Positions 7,934-16,780 of a DNA stretch of 44,019 bases are shown here, piece by piece. Position 1 is the first letter of the stretch, and each line of letters begins with the position of its first letter. The stretch lies in the NCBI RefSeq assembly GCF_937973075.1, contig NZ_CALBWL010000047.1:1-44019 (forward strand), read 5' to 3'. The notes under the pieces were generated by a model. The model ran no database searches, was not told where the DNA came from, and saw nothing but the letters and a program-made list of their open reading frames with translations. The DNA is from an uncultured Campylobacter sp. GTDB taxonomy: Bacteria; Campylobacterota; Campylobacteria; Campylobacterales; Campylobacteraceae. Both the position numbers and the translations under genes were made by a program.

Positions 7934-8310
7934 AATGCGCGAGTCCTTTTTGAGCCGCGATCTAATTTCGTGCTAGGTTCTGCCAGCGGCGTTTTTCATT
8001 AAAATTTTACTATTTCACGCGGAATTATATCTGTGCAGCAGCGCAAACACCACGTAAAGCTTTAACGCGAAATTCTATAAGTTACGGAATTTTATTTGAA
8101 ACAGCATCATAGATTTTGAGTTAAAATTTTAGGATTTATTGCGATGCTGCACTTGCTGCGATAAAATCTTGCTAAATTTTATCCGCGACCTGCTCACATA
8201 AAATTCTGCGTCAAACCATGAGCTTGCTTGCGAGCTTACAGGGGTGCCAACCGCCAACGCGCCGCCGCACAAAACGCGGCTAATCAAATGCCTCGCTTGG
8301 GTTTTAAAAT
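7934..8310. other. Gene-free spacer right of the methyltransferase remnant
   Basis: No supported gene. The only open frame (minus strand, 8129-8323) lacks a ribosome binding site and family resemblance. The stretch probably contains further decayed sequence from the duplication that left the methyltransferase scrap, but I could not recognise any. Confidence 0.5.
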
Positions 8311-8790
8311 TCACCGCGCACAACTGCTTTTATCCAGCGTGATTTTTATCGGCGGCAAGCCCTCTATCTCGTAATTTAACACCATCGTTTTGCCGAGCTC
8401 CCGCAGGCGCTGCGAAAATTCCGTGCTGCAAAAGCTGACCTTCGCCTTGGCAAACAGCATCTCTTTTAAAATTTCCGCATCGCCCGCGTCCAGCGCGCTA
8501 AGATCTAAATTCGGTGAGCTATTTAGCGCGTAATCGTATATAAAGCTACCCTCTTCGCATACGGCGCCTTTTAAAGTCGTAGCATCGTCGATCCTGCGCG
8601 GCGCGCCCTCGTTTATCCGCACTAGCGCATCTCGCACCTGCTTGCTTTCGCAGAAGTTTCGCTCTAGCTCGCCGCGTTGTTTCTCCGCATAAAATTCCAT
8701 CGCCACATTTGCCAAAATTCCGATTCCAAAAAGCACTAGCAAAATTTTAATCGGCTTATTTAGCCGCGCGCTTAAGCTTTGCGCATCCAT
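8311..8790 (-). CDS. Membrane-anchored four-cysteine protein (paralogue of 7341-7733)
   Basis: 159 residues. A transmembrane helix near residues 13-31 (KILLVLFGIGILANVAMEF) replaces the cleavable signal of the paralogue; the remaining domain carries four cysteines in equivalent places (NFCESK, AVCEEG, VSFCST, SSCAR) and the shared motif IN.GAPRRIDDATTLKGAVC..GSFIYDY.LN. The start at 8790 is chosen over the longer frame because AAAGGG stands 8 bases upstream and the ATG overlaps the methyltransferase stop as TGATG, indicating a two-gene operon. The domain should face the periplasm. Function unknown. Confidence 0.82.
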   Translation of the reverse strand: MDAQSLSARLNKPIKILLVLFGIGILANVAMEFYAEKQRGELERNFCESKQVRDALVRINEGAPRRIDDATTLKGAVCEEGSFIYDYALNSSPNLDLSALDAGDAEILKEMLFAKAKVSFCSTEFSQRLRELGKTMVLNYEIEGLPPIKITLDKSSCAR

Positions 8791-9878
8791 CAGCGCGCCC
8801 TTTCGCAGCATAACAGCGTGTGTCCGACGCCCAGCCCGTCGTGGATGCGTGAAATTTTAAGCCCGGCGCGCTGAGCAAATTTAACCATATCGTCCGAGTG
8901 ATAAATTTTGCTATTGCCGTTTGCCATCGCGGCGAAATAGACGCTGATCTGCGTCATACTATACGCGGCGGTTTCGTAGCGCTGCCTGTCCCAAAACGGC
9001 TCTAAAATATAAAGCCGCGCCTGCTCGCTCATCGACTCCGCCGCGCGCGAGAGGATGCTTACGATCTGCTCCTCTGCAAAGCAGTCCAAAAACTGACTAA
9101 GCCAGATCGCGTCAAAGCCGCACGGAAAGCGCGTAGCGGGATCTAGCAGATCGGCCGCAAGCCCGTCTATGCGCTCTGCGCCCTGCGCGCCCGCGACGGC
9201 GTCTTTCATCATCGAAATTTGCCCCGCAAGATCCATTATCGTGACGCGCACATTTTCGTCGTAACCTACGCACCGCTTAGCAAAGCGCCCCGTGTTGCCG
9301 CCTACGTCTAAAATTTTATCTGTCTTGCGCGAGAAAATGATCTTTAACGCAGGCTCAAACGCCAAATCCGAATAAAAATGATCAAACGCGAGCCAGCTTT
9401 TGCACACGTGCGGCGGTAGATGTGAAAGCGCCTCGTAGATCGTAGCCCACTGCCCAAAAACCTTTAGCCCCTCTGGTTTGCCCGATTTTAGCGTCTCTTC
9501 GAGCCTAAATAGCCCCTCATAGCACACGTCGTGGATGAAGTCCATATCCACGCCGACGAGCTCGTCGGTGAGTAGAAAATACCCCGCCTTGCTGAGCCTA
9601 AATTTCTCGCCGCACAGCAGCACCGTGCCGATGCTAAGCGAACTTTCCAAAAGCAGCTTTACGGCGTATTCGCTAAGCGAGAGCTTCTTCGCGATCTCAC
9701 TTATGCTTAGCCCGCCCTCCACCTCATGAAGCGCGCTTAAAATTCCAAATTTTTTCATCAGCCTACTTACCTGAAAAACTACGGGTGCAAAGGCGATCTC
9801 ATTCGCCGTCCGCTGCGCCTCGCCCGCGCTTTGACGCTCGGCGCCGTAGCGGTCTAAAAGCTGTTTGGGAAGTTTCAT
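8790..9878 (-). CDS. SAM-dependent methyltransferase (O-methyltransferase family 2 type)
   Basis: 362 residues in two parts. The N-terminal ~110 residues form a winged-helix dimerisation region (LMKKFGILSALHEVEGGLSISEIAKKLSLSEYAVKLLLE). The C-terminal Rossmann domain shows the SAM loop DVGGNTGRFAKRC, an acidic end of strand 2 (VTIMDL), the AADLLD motif and FDAIWLSQFLDCF, a form in which HxxxD/E features of plant and bacterial O-methyltransferases are recast. This layout is typical of hydroxyindole/acetylserotonin-type and polyketide-tailoring O-methyltransferases; the substrate is unknown. It is cotranscribed with the four-cysteine membrane protein (stop/start overlap). AGGA stands 6 bases before the ATG. 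Confidence 0.88.
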   Translation of the reverse strand: MKLPKQLLDRYGAERQSAGEAQRTANEIAFAPVVFQVSRLMKKFGILSALHEVEGGLSISEIAKKLSLSEYAVKLLLESSLSIGTVLLCGEKFRLSKAGYFLLTDELVGVDMDFIHDVCYEGLFRLEETLKSGKPEGLKVFGQWATIYEALSHLPPHVCKSWLAFDHFYSDLAFEPALKIIFSRKTDKILDVGGNTGRFAKRCVGYDENVRVTIMDLAGQISMMKDAVAGAQGAERIDGLAADLLDPATRFPCGFDAIWLSQFLDCFAEEQIVSILSRAAESMSEQARLYILEPFWDRQRYETAAYSMTQISVYFAAMANGNSKIYHSDDMVKFAQRAGLKISRIHDGLGVGHTLLCCERAR

Positions 9879-10081
9879 TTTTAATCCTGCTTATGTAAAT
9901 TTCGCAAAATTTTAGCAAAAAATTCTAACTTTTCTCGCGTACGCTAAGAATTTGCGCGTATCTTAGAATTTTGCGATGAAATTTTAAAATTCCGTCTTAA
10001 AATTTATGGAATTTTAGTTAAAATCCTTTCATCAAAATTTCGCGTAAAAGCTCTGCGAAAATGTCAAATTTAGGAGAATCC

Positions 10082-11089
10082 TTGAAGCTTCAAATGTCCT
10101 TGATGTCGGTTGCTTGCGTCATAATCATCCTGGCTGGTCTTAAAGCCGCGCAGGCTATCGTCGTGCCATTTTTGCTAGCTATTTTCATCACGGTGCTCGT
10201 CTCGCCGCTGGTGCTTTATGTCCAAAAGATCCGCGTCGGGCGCGTTTTTAGTTTCCTCATCATCACCTTTGCCTTTGTGGCGATTATAGTGTTTTTCGGC
10301 GCAGTCATCTTCGATGCGATCAAGGAATTTTCAGCGCGCCTACCCGAGCTTCAAGCAAAATTTGAAGAGGTGCTAGGAGGCGTGAGCGCAAAGCTCTCTC
10401 GATTCGGCATAGAGCTTAACGCCGCAAGCCTAGGCATCGATCCGAGCGAAGCCGCCGCACAGCTATCTGCACTACTGCGCAAAACAGGCTCGATAGTCTC
10501 GACGGGATTTTTCATTTTTATAATGGTTTCATTTATGGTCTTTGAAAGCTCCGTGATCGACGAGAAAATCCGCTATTTTTCGCAAAGTAGCCGCGCTACG
10601 CACACCTTCGTAAAAAAATTCGCCTCTAGCCTCAAAAAATATCTACTAATCAAAACTATCGCTTCTGCTTGCACCGGTGCGCTCATCGGGCTCGGGCTGT
10701 GGGCTCTTGGTGTTCCATATGCCGCGCTGTGGGGGATTTTAGCTTTCGTGCTAAATTTCATTCCTACGATAGGCTCGATCGTAGCGGTCTTTCCGACGCT
10801 TTTCGTGACGCTAGCTACGATGGATATAAGCTCTAGCATCTGGACTATTGCAATCTATTTGGTCGTAAACGTAGCGATCGGAAATATCATCGAGCCACGA
10901 TTTTTAGGGCAAGGGCTCGGGCTTTCAACGATCAGCGTACTTGCAGGGCTACTACTGTGGGGCTTCGTGCTTGGTATCGGCGGGCTATTTTTGGCTGTGC
11001 CGCTTACGATGAGCTTGCAAATCGCGCTTGCCTCAAATGACAAAACACGCTTCATTGCGACTCTATTAAGCAACAAGGTCGAAAGATAA
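10082..11089 (+). CDS. AI-2E family transporter (PerM/YhhT-like)
   Basis: Multi-pass inner-membrane protein with about eight hydrophobic segments; the C-terminal half shows the family pattern of a long amphipathic region followed by ALWGILAFVLNFIPTIGSIVA, and the last loop IIEPRFLGQGLGLSTISVL. Members export autoinducer-2 or act as Na+/H+-type antiporters; the substrate cannot be told from sequence. An in-frame ATG lies at 10061, but no ribosome site precedes it, whereas AGGAG (10072-10076) stands five bases before the TTG at 10082. I therefore take TTG as the start (335 residues), with moderate certainty. It is a stand-alone gene. Confidence 0.88.
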   Translation: MKLQMSLMSVACVIIILAGLKAAQAIVVPFLLAIFITVLVSPLVLYVQKIRVGRVFSFLIITFAFVAIIVFFGAVIFDAIKEFSARLPELQAKFEEVLGGVSAKLSRFGIELNAASLGIDPSEAAAQLSALLRKTGSIVSTGFFIFIMVSFMVFESSVIDEKIRYFSQSSRATHTFVKKFASSLKKYLLIKTIASACTGALIGLGLWALGVPYAALWGILAFVLNFIPTIGSIVAVFPTLFVTLATMDISSSIWTIAIYLVVNVAIGNIIEPRFLGQGLGLSTISVLAGLLLWGFVLGIGGLFLAVPLTMSLQIALASNDKTRFIATLLSNKVER

Positions 11090-11190
11090 AGCGAAATTCC
11101 GCGGAATTTTAAAATTCTATAAATTTTAGCTTGAGCGCGCTCAAGAGTATTTTTGTCTCTTTTAGATAAAATCCGCCCAAAGGATCAAAT

Positions 11191-11550
11191 ATGACGAGCG
11201 AGAAATTTATTTACGAAGTAAACACGGTGACGAAATTTATCCAAATTTACTGCGATGGCAAGCATGCGGATGCGCCTAAAAAAGACGGTGCCGTGCTTCA
11301 TGACTACAAAGACGATAAGGGGCTAGTGCAAACGCAGTTTCATCTCTGTAGCGACTGCGAGCGGATGCTGCGTTACGCCTACGCGCGCCTTGGTGCCTGC
11401 CCGCATACCGAAAAGCCGCGCTGTCACCACTGCCCACATCCGTGCTACGAGCGCGAAATGTGGGTAAATATGGCTAAGATGATGAAATATAGCGGCATGA
11501 AGCTTGGGCTTACGAAGATCAAAAAGCTTTTTTCGTTTAAAAAAAGCTAA
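11191..11550 (+). CDS. YgbA-like (nitrous oxide-stimulated promoter family) protein
   Basis: Small 119-residue Cys/His-rich protein. Features: IQIYCDGKHAD near the N-terminus, LCSDCERMLRYAYARLGACP, the cluster KPRCHHCPHPCYEREMW, and a C-terminal KMMKYSGMKL helix. These match the pattern of E. coli YgbA and relatives, whose genes are induced by nitrosative stress under NsrR. The seven-cysteine arrangement suggests metal binding (inference). A likely -10 box (GATAAAAT) is about 11165-11172, and the SD is AAAGGA. Biochemical role not established. Confidence 0.85.
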   Translation: MTSEKFIYEVNTVTKFIQIYCDGKHADAPKKDGAVLHDYKDDKGLVQTQFHLCSDCERMLRYAYARLGACPHTEKPRCHHCPHPCYEREMWVNMAKMMKYSGMKLGLTKIKKLFSFKKS

Positions 11551-11804
11551 CTTGCGTGGGCAATTTAGTTAAAGTTTGCGGGTAAAATTTATCTCTGCAA
11601 ACCCGTTTCATCTCTACACAAAAAAGTATAAAAAAGCAGCGTGAGAACAAGCACAAAAAAGATATAAAAATCAATCAAAATGCTAAATCTTAGCGCGTAA
11701 AATTTTACCTTGCAAACACAAATCCTCCGCAATCCTTGATAATAAATAATTAAATTTGAGTTTATAGTTTTAAGTTAGAATTGTGCCCAATCAAAGGAGA
11801 AAAT

Positions 11805-12581
11805 ATGAAGGTCATTACCATCGCGGTCGTTAACGGCAGGGTCGTAAACGAAAAGGAATTAATCGCGTCCATCGCCGATTATGACGATTTTACCGCGGTT
11901 GCCGAACAACTCCGCAAAGGGCTGAAATCGAGGTATTTTACATCTAGAGAGCATGCGAGGATCTACAAAAAAATCAGCGTCGAGACGGGCTTTAGGCGCG
12001 TGCGATTCGACTACAAACCTTATAAAGATAAAATTTCAAACCTTATCGCCGAGGGCTACACCGTCAAGGCGATCCTAAAAAAGATCGGCGAGGAGGACGA
12101 AGCGTTCAAAAACGCCGTTACTGCGCCCGGGCTTACGCACTTCATCTCCGTGACGTTCAAAGATGAAAAAACAAGACTTCGCGCAACCGCAAAAAAAAGC
12201 GAAGATTTCTTATACGCATATCGCTTCGAGATCAAGAAAATGCACTTCCAAGGCGTTAGCAATAAAGAAATTTTAAAATATATGAAAGCTCATTACGAAA
12301 AGGATTTTGCCAAAGTAAGTGAGCGCGATCTAGCTGCTTTTATCGAGGCAAACGCGGTGCTGGATACCGACCGCAAACTCTCGCTGTATAAAAAGCCGAG
12401 CCTTTACGATCCGCATTTTAGCGAGATTATGAAGCTTTACGCAAGCGGTATGCGAGTCTATGACATCTGGAAGACGCTTAAAGCCAAATACCCCGAGCTA
12501 GCCAAGCTTCAGGCGCCGAGCCTTTATCAGTTCATCGCAAACAACGCCCTTGGCAAAGCTAAATATATGCAAAAAGACTGA
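11805..12581 (+). CDS. Unrecognised protein with three HTH-like repeats
   Basis: 258 residues. The start is the ATG five bases after AAAGGAG; the longer frame's ATG at 11781 includes that site and is rejected. I recognise no family. Three internal repeats align: residues 73-114 (YKDKISNLIAEGYTVKAILK...), 141-183 (FEIKKMHFQGVSNKEILKYM...) and 206-247 (FSEIMKLYASGMRVYDIWKT...). Each follows the plan (E/K)I..L...G.....I...(L/M)...Y......L..FI..N, two helices with a tight Gly turn like a helix-turn-helix, then a third helix. The protein is basic with no signal or membrane segment, so it is a candidate cytoplasmic DNA- or RNA-binding protein. Monocistronic; a TAGAAT box lies close upstream. Confidence 0.78.
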   Translation: MKVITIAVVNGRVVNEKELIASIADYDDFTAVAEQLRKGLKSRYFTSREHARIYKKISVETGFRRVRFDYKPYKDKISNLIAEGYTVKAILKKIGEEDEAFKNAVTAPGLTHFISVTFKDEKTRLRATAKKSEDFLYAYRFEIKKMHFQGVSNKEILKYMKAHYEKDFAKVSERDLAAFIEANAVLDTDRKLSLYKKPSLYDPHFSEIMKLYASGMRVYDIWKTLKAKYPELAKLQAPSLYQFIANNALGKAKYMQKD

Positions 12582-12662
12582 TATGCCCGCGCTTCTTTCA
12601 AATTTTACTTTCAAATTTAAAATTTCGCCGCGATAAAATCAATGAAAGCCGGTGAAATTTCT

Positions 12663-13208
12663 ATGAAAACCTGCGTCATTCTCTGCGGCGGCAAAAGCTC
12701 GCGTTTCGGCAGCGACAAAACGCTGTTTCCATTTCGCGGGCATCCCAGCATGACGCACTTTCTTTTTTCGCGCTTAAGCCGCGAGTTTGAGCGGGTTTTC
12801 GCCTGCGCCAAAAGCTCTAAATTTAACCCGCCGCTTCCTATGATCTACGACGAATTTGAGGAATTTTCGCCGATAGGCGCGCTGTATTCGGCGCTAAAGC
12901 CGTTTAGCGCCGAGCGCATTTTTATCATCCCCGCCGACATGCCCTTTGTAGAAATTTCCACCATTCGCGCGCTTAGCGAGCAAGAGGGGCAAATTTGCGT
13001 GGCGGGCGACGAGACGCACAGACATAGCTTGTGCGGATTTTTTGACGCAGCTCTCGCGCCACGCGCGCTTGAGCTCTACCGCGCGAAAGAGCACAAGATC
13101 GGTGCGCTCATCGGATCTGCAAATTCCAAAGTGTTAAATTTCAAAAACAAAGAGCAGTTTTTAAATATAAATTATCAAAACGATTTAAAGGGCGTAGATG
13201 AAATTTAA
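12663..13208 (+). CDS. mobA: Molybdenum cofactor guanylyltransferase
   Basis: Attaches GMP to molybdopterin to form the bis-MGD cofactor of formate dehydrogenase, nitrate and TMAO reductases. The nucleotide-binding signature LCGGKSSRFGSDKT stands at the N-terminus, followed by IPADMPF (metal-binding Asp). The frame extends back to an ATG at 12642, but GATAAAAT (12632-12639) looks like a -10 box, which would put the transcription start near 12645, so I take the second ATG (181 residues), where family proteins begin. It overlaps pldA by 11 bases; mobA-pldA adjacency is also what I recall in C. jejuni. Confidence 0.93.
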   Translation: MKTCVILCGGKSSRFGSDKTLFPFRGHPSMTHFLFSRLSREFERVFACAKSSKFNPPLPMIYDEFEEFSPIGALYSALKPFSAERIFIIPADMPFVEISTIRALSEQEGQICVAGDETHRHSLCGFFDAALAPRALELYRAKEHKIGALIGSANSKVLNFKNKEQFLNINYQNDLKGVDEI

Positions 13209-14322
13209 AGCTTTAGCGTTCGCGCTTTGCGCCATAAGCCTAGCCGCGCAAGATCTATCCGAGCTATACGCAAAGGCTAGCGAATACGAGGCCAAGGGCG
13301 ATTACAAAAACGCGATGATCTATTACAAAAAGATCGCCGCGGCAAGTCTAACGGAAAGCGACGAAAAGTCGCGCCGAAATTCAGCAAAAAATTCTATCGT
13401 GTCCGCACAAACTCCCGCTTCACGCGACGATATCGCCATTTTAAACTCCGCTGAGTCGCAAAATTCTTTCGCACAAAATTCCGCCGCGCCGAAACCCACT
13501 TCGTCAAATTTCGCAGACGCAAACTCGGCTGCGTCAGACTCCGCGTCAAATTTAGAATCATCAAATTTCGCCTCGCTCTCGCAGAATTCCACTGTGTCAA
13601 ATTCCGCGCCACAAGGCGAGCAAAATGGTCGAAATTTTGGATTTTTAGGGCTTAAATACTACGAGCCGATCTATATGCTCTTTACCCACGATTTTAGCAA
13701 AAAACCCGATCGTAAGGCGGATGAGCTGCATTTTGAGTTTAGCTTCGAGCGCCCGATCACATACGACGCGCTGGGGCTTGGAGAGAAAATTTCATTCGCT
13801 TACGCGCAAAATTCCTGGTGGCAGATCACGCAGGATAGCGCCCCCTTTCGCGAAAGCAACTATCGCCCCGAGCTATACGTTAGCGCGCCGGTGCCGTTTG
13901 CGGACGAGCTAAAGATAGGCGCCATGCATGAGTCAAACGGCAAGGGCGACGAGGAATCGCGCTCATGGAATAGGCTCTACGCCCAAAGCACGTGGAGCGC
14001 GGACGGATTTTCGATCACCCCCAGAGCATGGTATGCGTTTTGGCTAGACCGCACGAACGAGGACATCGCGGATTATATGGGCTACGGCGATCTGCGCGCG
14101 TCATACACCTTCGGCAAGCAGCGACTTAGTGCTCTATGGCGAAACAACCTACATTTTGATGGCAGCAACCGCGGCGCGATCGAGCTGAACTACAGCTTCC
14201 CGATCTTTAACAGCGGGTTTTACGGCTATCTGCGCTACTTTAACGGCTATGGCGAGAGCCTCGCGGATTACAAACGCAGCGTCAATAAGATCGGTATCGG
14301 GCTTTCTTTCGTGGAATTTTAA
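13198..14322 (+). CDS. pldA: Outer membrane phospholipase A with low-complexity linker
   Basis: Hydrolyses phospholipids in the outer membrane. A signal peptide (residues 1-17) is followed by a short TPR-like helix pair (LYAKASEYEAKGDYKNAMIYYKKIA, about 22-47), then about 95 residues of Asn/Ser/Ala-rich repeats (52-145) and the beta-barrel enzyme. The catalytic triad is visible: His 244 and Ser 246 in GAMHESNGKG and Asn 258 in SRSWNR, with exactly the spacing of E. coli OMPLA His142/Ser144/Asn156. The N-terminal helical part and linker are additions to the usual enzyme. Starts within the end of mobA. Confidence 0.94.
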   Translation: MKFKALAFALCAISLAAQDLSELYAKASEYEAKGDYKNAMIYYKKIAAASLTESDEKSRRNSAKNSIVSAQTPASRDDIAILNSAESQNSFAQNSAAPKPTSSNFADANSAASDSASNLESSNFASLSQNSTVSNSAPQGEQNGRNFGFLGLKYYEPIYMLFTHDFSKKPDRKADELHFEFSFERPITYDALGLGEKISFAYAQNSWWQITQDSAPFRESNYRPELYVSAPVPFADELKIGAMHESNGKGDEESRSWNRLYAQSTWSADGFSITPRAWYAFWLDRTNEDIADYMGYGDLRASYTFGKQRLSALWRNNLHFDGSNRGAIELNYSFPIFNSGFYGYLRYFNGYGESLADYKRSVNKIGIGLSFVEF

Positions 14323-14334
14323 TGCCATCTGCAC

Positions 14335-14367
14335 CGAGTTGCGAGCTAAATTTGAACTCACGACTCG
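14335..14367 (+). terminator. Imperfect hairpin after pldA
   Basis: CGAGTTGCGAG (14335-14345) pairs with CTCACGACTCG (14357-14367), 11 positions with two mismatches or wobbles, 12 bases after the pldA stop. There is no strong T run, so termination is only probable. Confidence 0.4.
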
Positions 14368-14475
14368 TTGTGCGTCTTAAAATCGCACCAAATTTCAACC
14401 GCTTTTAAATTTCTTAGAAATTAATATTGTTTTAGCTAAAATCGCAGATCAAATTTTAAACAAAAGGATCAAGAA

Positions 14476-15402
14476 ATGGCACAAATTCAAGAGGCCGAAC
14501 TCATCTGGAAAGACGGCAAGCTAATCCCCTGGGCGGAGGCCACCACCCACGTTTTGACGCATTCTCTGCACTATGGAAACGCCGTATTTGAGGGCGTGCG
14601 CGCCTATAAAACCGACAAAGGCTACGCGATTTTTCGCTTGGACGAGCACACTCGTAGGCTTGAAATTTCGGCAAAACTCTGCCTGATCAAGCTTCCGTTT
14701 AGCTTCGAGCAGCTTCGTCAGGCCCAGATCGACGTCGTCGCAAAAAACCGCTTCGATCAGACCGTCTATATTCGCCCGCTAGCGTACTTCGGCTATGGCT
14801 CGATGGGCGTTTCGTCCAAGGACTGCTCGGTAAACGTCATCGTGGCAGCGTGGCAGTGGGGCGCGTATATGGGCGAAGAGGCGCTACGCAAGGGCATCAA
14901 GGCTAAAATTTCATCGTGGATAAAGCCTGCGCAATTTTCGATGATGGCAAAAGCCAAAGCGAGCGCGAATTATTTCAACTCGCAGATGGCAAATTTTGAG
15001 GCGGTCGATGCAGGATACGATGAGGCGATACTGCTCGATCCTCAGGGCTTCGTCGCGGAGGGCCCCGGCGAGTGCCTATTTATCGTAAAAGAGGGCGTCA
15101 TCATCACTCCGCCGAACGACACCAGCCTAGAGAGCATTACTCAAAATTCAGTCATAAAAATCGCGCGCAGCCTGGGCTACGAGGTCCGCAGAGAGCGCAT
15201 CGCTCGTGATCAACTCTATGCCGCGGATGAGGCATTTTTTACCGGTACCGCCGCGGAGGTCACGCCGATTAGCAACATCGACGGTAGGATCATCGGCAAA
15301 GGCGAGATGGGTGAGATCACGAGCCGCTTGCAAAAGGCGTATTTCGCCGCCGTCACGGGCAAAGACCCAAAATTTGAGCACTGGCTCACTTACGTTAAAT
15401 AA
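14476..15402 (+). CDS. ilvE: Branched-chain amino acid aminotransferase
   Basis: PLP enzyme (fold type IV) transferring amino groups to the 2-oxo acids of Leu, Ile and Val. The sequence shows HSLHYGNAVFEGVRAY near residue 31, the PLP lysine in AKAKASANYFNSQ, EGPGECLFIVKEG, and the phosphate-binding GTAAEVTPI near the C-terminus. 308 residues is the usual length. AAAGGATC precedes the ATG. It is 8 bases from the SPFH gene, so the two form an operon, an arrangement I also recall in C. jejuni. Confidence 0.97.
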   Translation: MAQIQEAELIWKDGKLIPWAEATTHVLTHSLHYGNAVFEGVRAYKTDKGYAIFRLDEHTRRLEISAKLCLIKLPFSFEQLRQAQIDVVAKNRFDQTVYIRPLAYFGYGSMGVSSKDCSVNVIVAAWQWGAYMGEEALRKGIKAKISSWIKPAQFSMMAKAKASANYFNSQMANFEAVDAGYDEAILLDPQGFVAEGPGECLFIVKEGVIITPPNDTSLESITQNSVIKIARSLGYEVRRERIARDQLYAADEAFFTGTAAEVTPISNIDGRIIGKGEMGEITSRLQKAYFAAVTGKDPKFEHWLTYVK

Positions 15403-15410
15403 GGACGCGC

Positions 15411-16490
15411 ATGCCTGCGGATTTGAATGATTATTTTAATAAGAAAAACAGCGACAAAAAAGGCGGGAATTTAAATTTTAAAATTCCTAATTTTGGAGGA
15501 ATGGGCAAGTTTAGCGGCGTGATTTACGCTATTATTGCGATAATCGCGTTACTCGTGATCTCAAAACCCTTTGTCACGATCCAATCGGGCGAGGTGGGGA
15601 TCAAGTCAAATTTAGGCAAATACGATCCGACGCCTCTTGGCGCGGGACTTCACTTTTTCGTGCCGTTCATACAGGACGTATTCGTCGTAGATACTCGCAC
15701 GCGTATCATCAACTACACCAGCAGCGAAGATATGAGCGCGGGTATCGCTACTAAAAGCGGCACCACAGGCGGTATCATCAGTAAAAACTCGCTTTCGGTG
15801 CTAGATTCGCGAAATTTGCCCGTCAGCATCGACATCACCGTGCAATACAGGCTCAATGAAGCCACGGCACCCAACACGATCGCCGAGTGGGGCTTTTTGT
15901 GGGAGGATAAGATCATCGATCCGCGCGTAAAGGACGTCGTGCGTAGCGTCATTGGCAACTATGCCGCCGAGGAGCTGCCTACCAAACGCGACGAGATCGC
16001 CAAATCGATCGACGACGGCATCCGCAAGAATATCGAAGCACTGCCGAATTCGCCCGTAGATCTGCTAGCCGTGCAGCTTCGCGAGATCATCCTGCCGGCG
16101 AAGGTAAAGGAGCAGATCGAGAGCGTACAGATCGCCAAGCAGGAGGCCGAGCGCACTAAATACGAGGTCGAGCGCGCGAATCAAGAGGCGCTTAAAAAGG
16201 CTGCTCTTGCCAAAGGTAACGCAGACGCCGTCAAAATCGAGGCTCAAGGTCGCGCCGATGCCGCTAAGATCGAGGCTGACGCGCAAGCCTACGCTAACAA
16301 AGAGGTCGCAAAGAGCTTGGATGCAAATCTTTTAAGCCTTAAGCAGATCGAGACGCAGGCTAAATTTAACGAGGCGTTGCGCGAAAACGGCGACGCGAAA
16401 ATTTTCCTAACGCCGGGCGGCGCGGTGCCTAATATCTGGGTCGATACAAAAGATAAGGCGAAGCAAAGCGCCATCGAGCGGGAGAACTAA
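15411..16490 (+). CDS. SPFH/band-7 (prohibitin-like) membrane protein
   Basis: One N-terminal transmembrane helix (GVIYAIIAIIALLVISKPFV, residues ~36-55) followed by an SPFH domain (about 56-260: IQSGEVGIKSNLGKYDP, VDITVQYRL-type strands, RDEIAKSIDDGIRKNIEAL) and a long Ala/Lys/Glu/Gln coiled coil (about 240-310). This is the HflC/prohibitin/stomatin layout of ring-forming membrane scaffolds. Partners are not evident; the only neighbour in the operon is ilvE. AAGGA lies before the ATG, and a terminator hairpin follows. Confidence 0.9.
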   Translation: MPADLNDYFNKKNSDKKGGNLNFKIPNFGGMGKFSGVIYAIIAIIALLVISKPFVTIQSGEVGIKSNLGKYDPTPLGAGLHFFVPFIQDVFVVDTRTRIINYTSSEDMSAGIATKSGTTGGIISKNSLSVLDSRNLPVSIDITVQYRLNEATAPNTIAEWGFLWEDKIIDPRVKDVVRSVIGNYAAEELPTKRDEIAKSIDDGIRKNIEALPNSPVDLLAVQLREIILPAKVKEQIESVQIAKQEAERTKYEVERANQEALKKAALAKGNADAVKIEAQGRADAAKIEADAQAYANKEVAKSLDANLLSLKQIETQAKFNEALRENGDAKIFLTPGGAVPNIWVDTKDKAKQSAIEREN

Positions 16491-16499
16491 AATTTTAAG

Positions 16500-16519
16500 C
16501 GGGCTATGCGCCCGATTTT
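16500..16519 (+). terminator. Terminator of ilvE-SPFH operon
   Basis: CGGGC, loop TATGC, GCCCG, then ATTTT, starting 10 bases after the SPFH stop codon. Confidence 0.6.
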
Positions 16520-16780
16520 GCGAGTTAAATTTAATGGCGAGTTGCTCTGGGCGCATAAGCTTAACTCGTGATTTTGCGAGCCAGGCTTAGCAGCGAGCGC
16601 GAAAGCTCGTGACGAGCAGAACTCGCGCTCGTTGCGGTTTAAGTCTAGTGGTCGCTTAAATTTAGCCGCTAGATTTGTCCTTTAAATTTACGAGGCTCGC
16701 CGCTTCGTAAATTCATAACTCAAATTCCGCGTGCGGCGGCTAAATTTAAAGCGCGCGACTTCGCAAACTAAGGATCAAAG

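Noticed and set aside
8129..8323. 64-residue minus-strand frame beside the four-cysteine gene
   Set aside because: No start signal, overlaps the end of a supported gene, no recognisable motif.
11575..11603. GTTTGC...GCAAAC hairpin after the YgbA-like gene
   Set aside because: Six bp with a 17-base loop; could be a weak terminator, but not supported enough to list.
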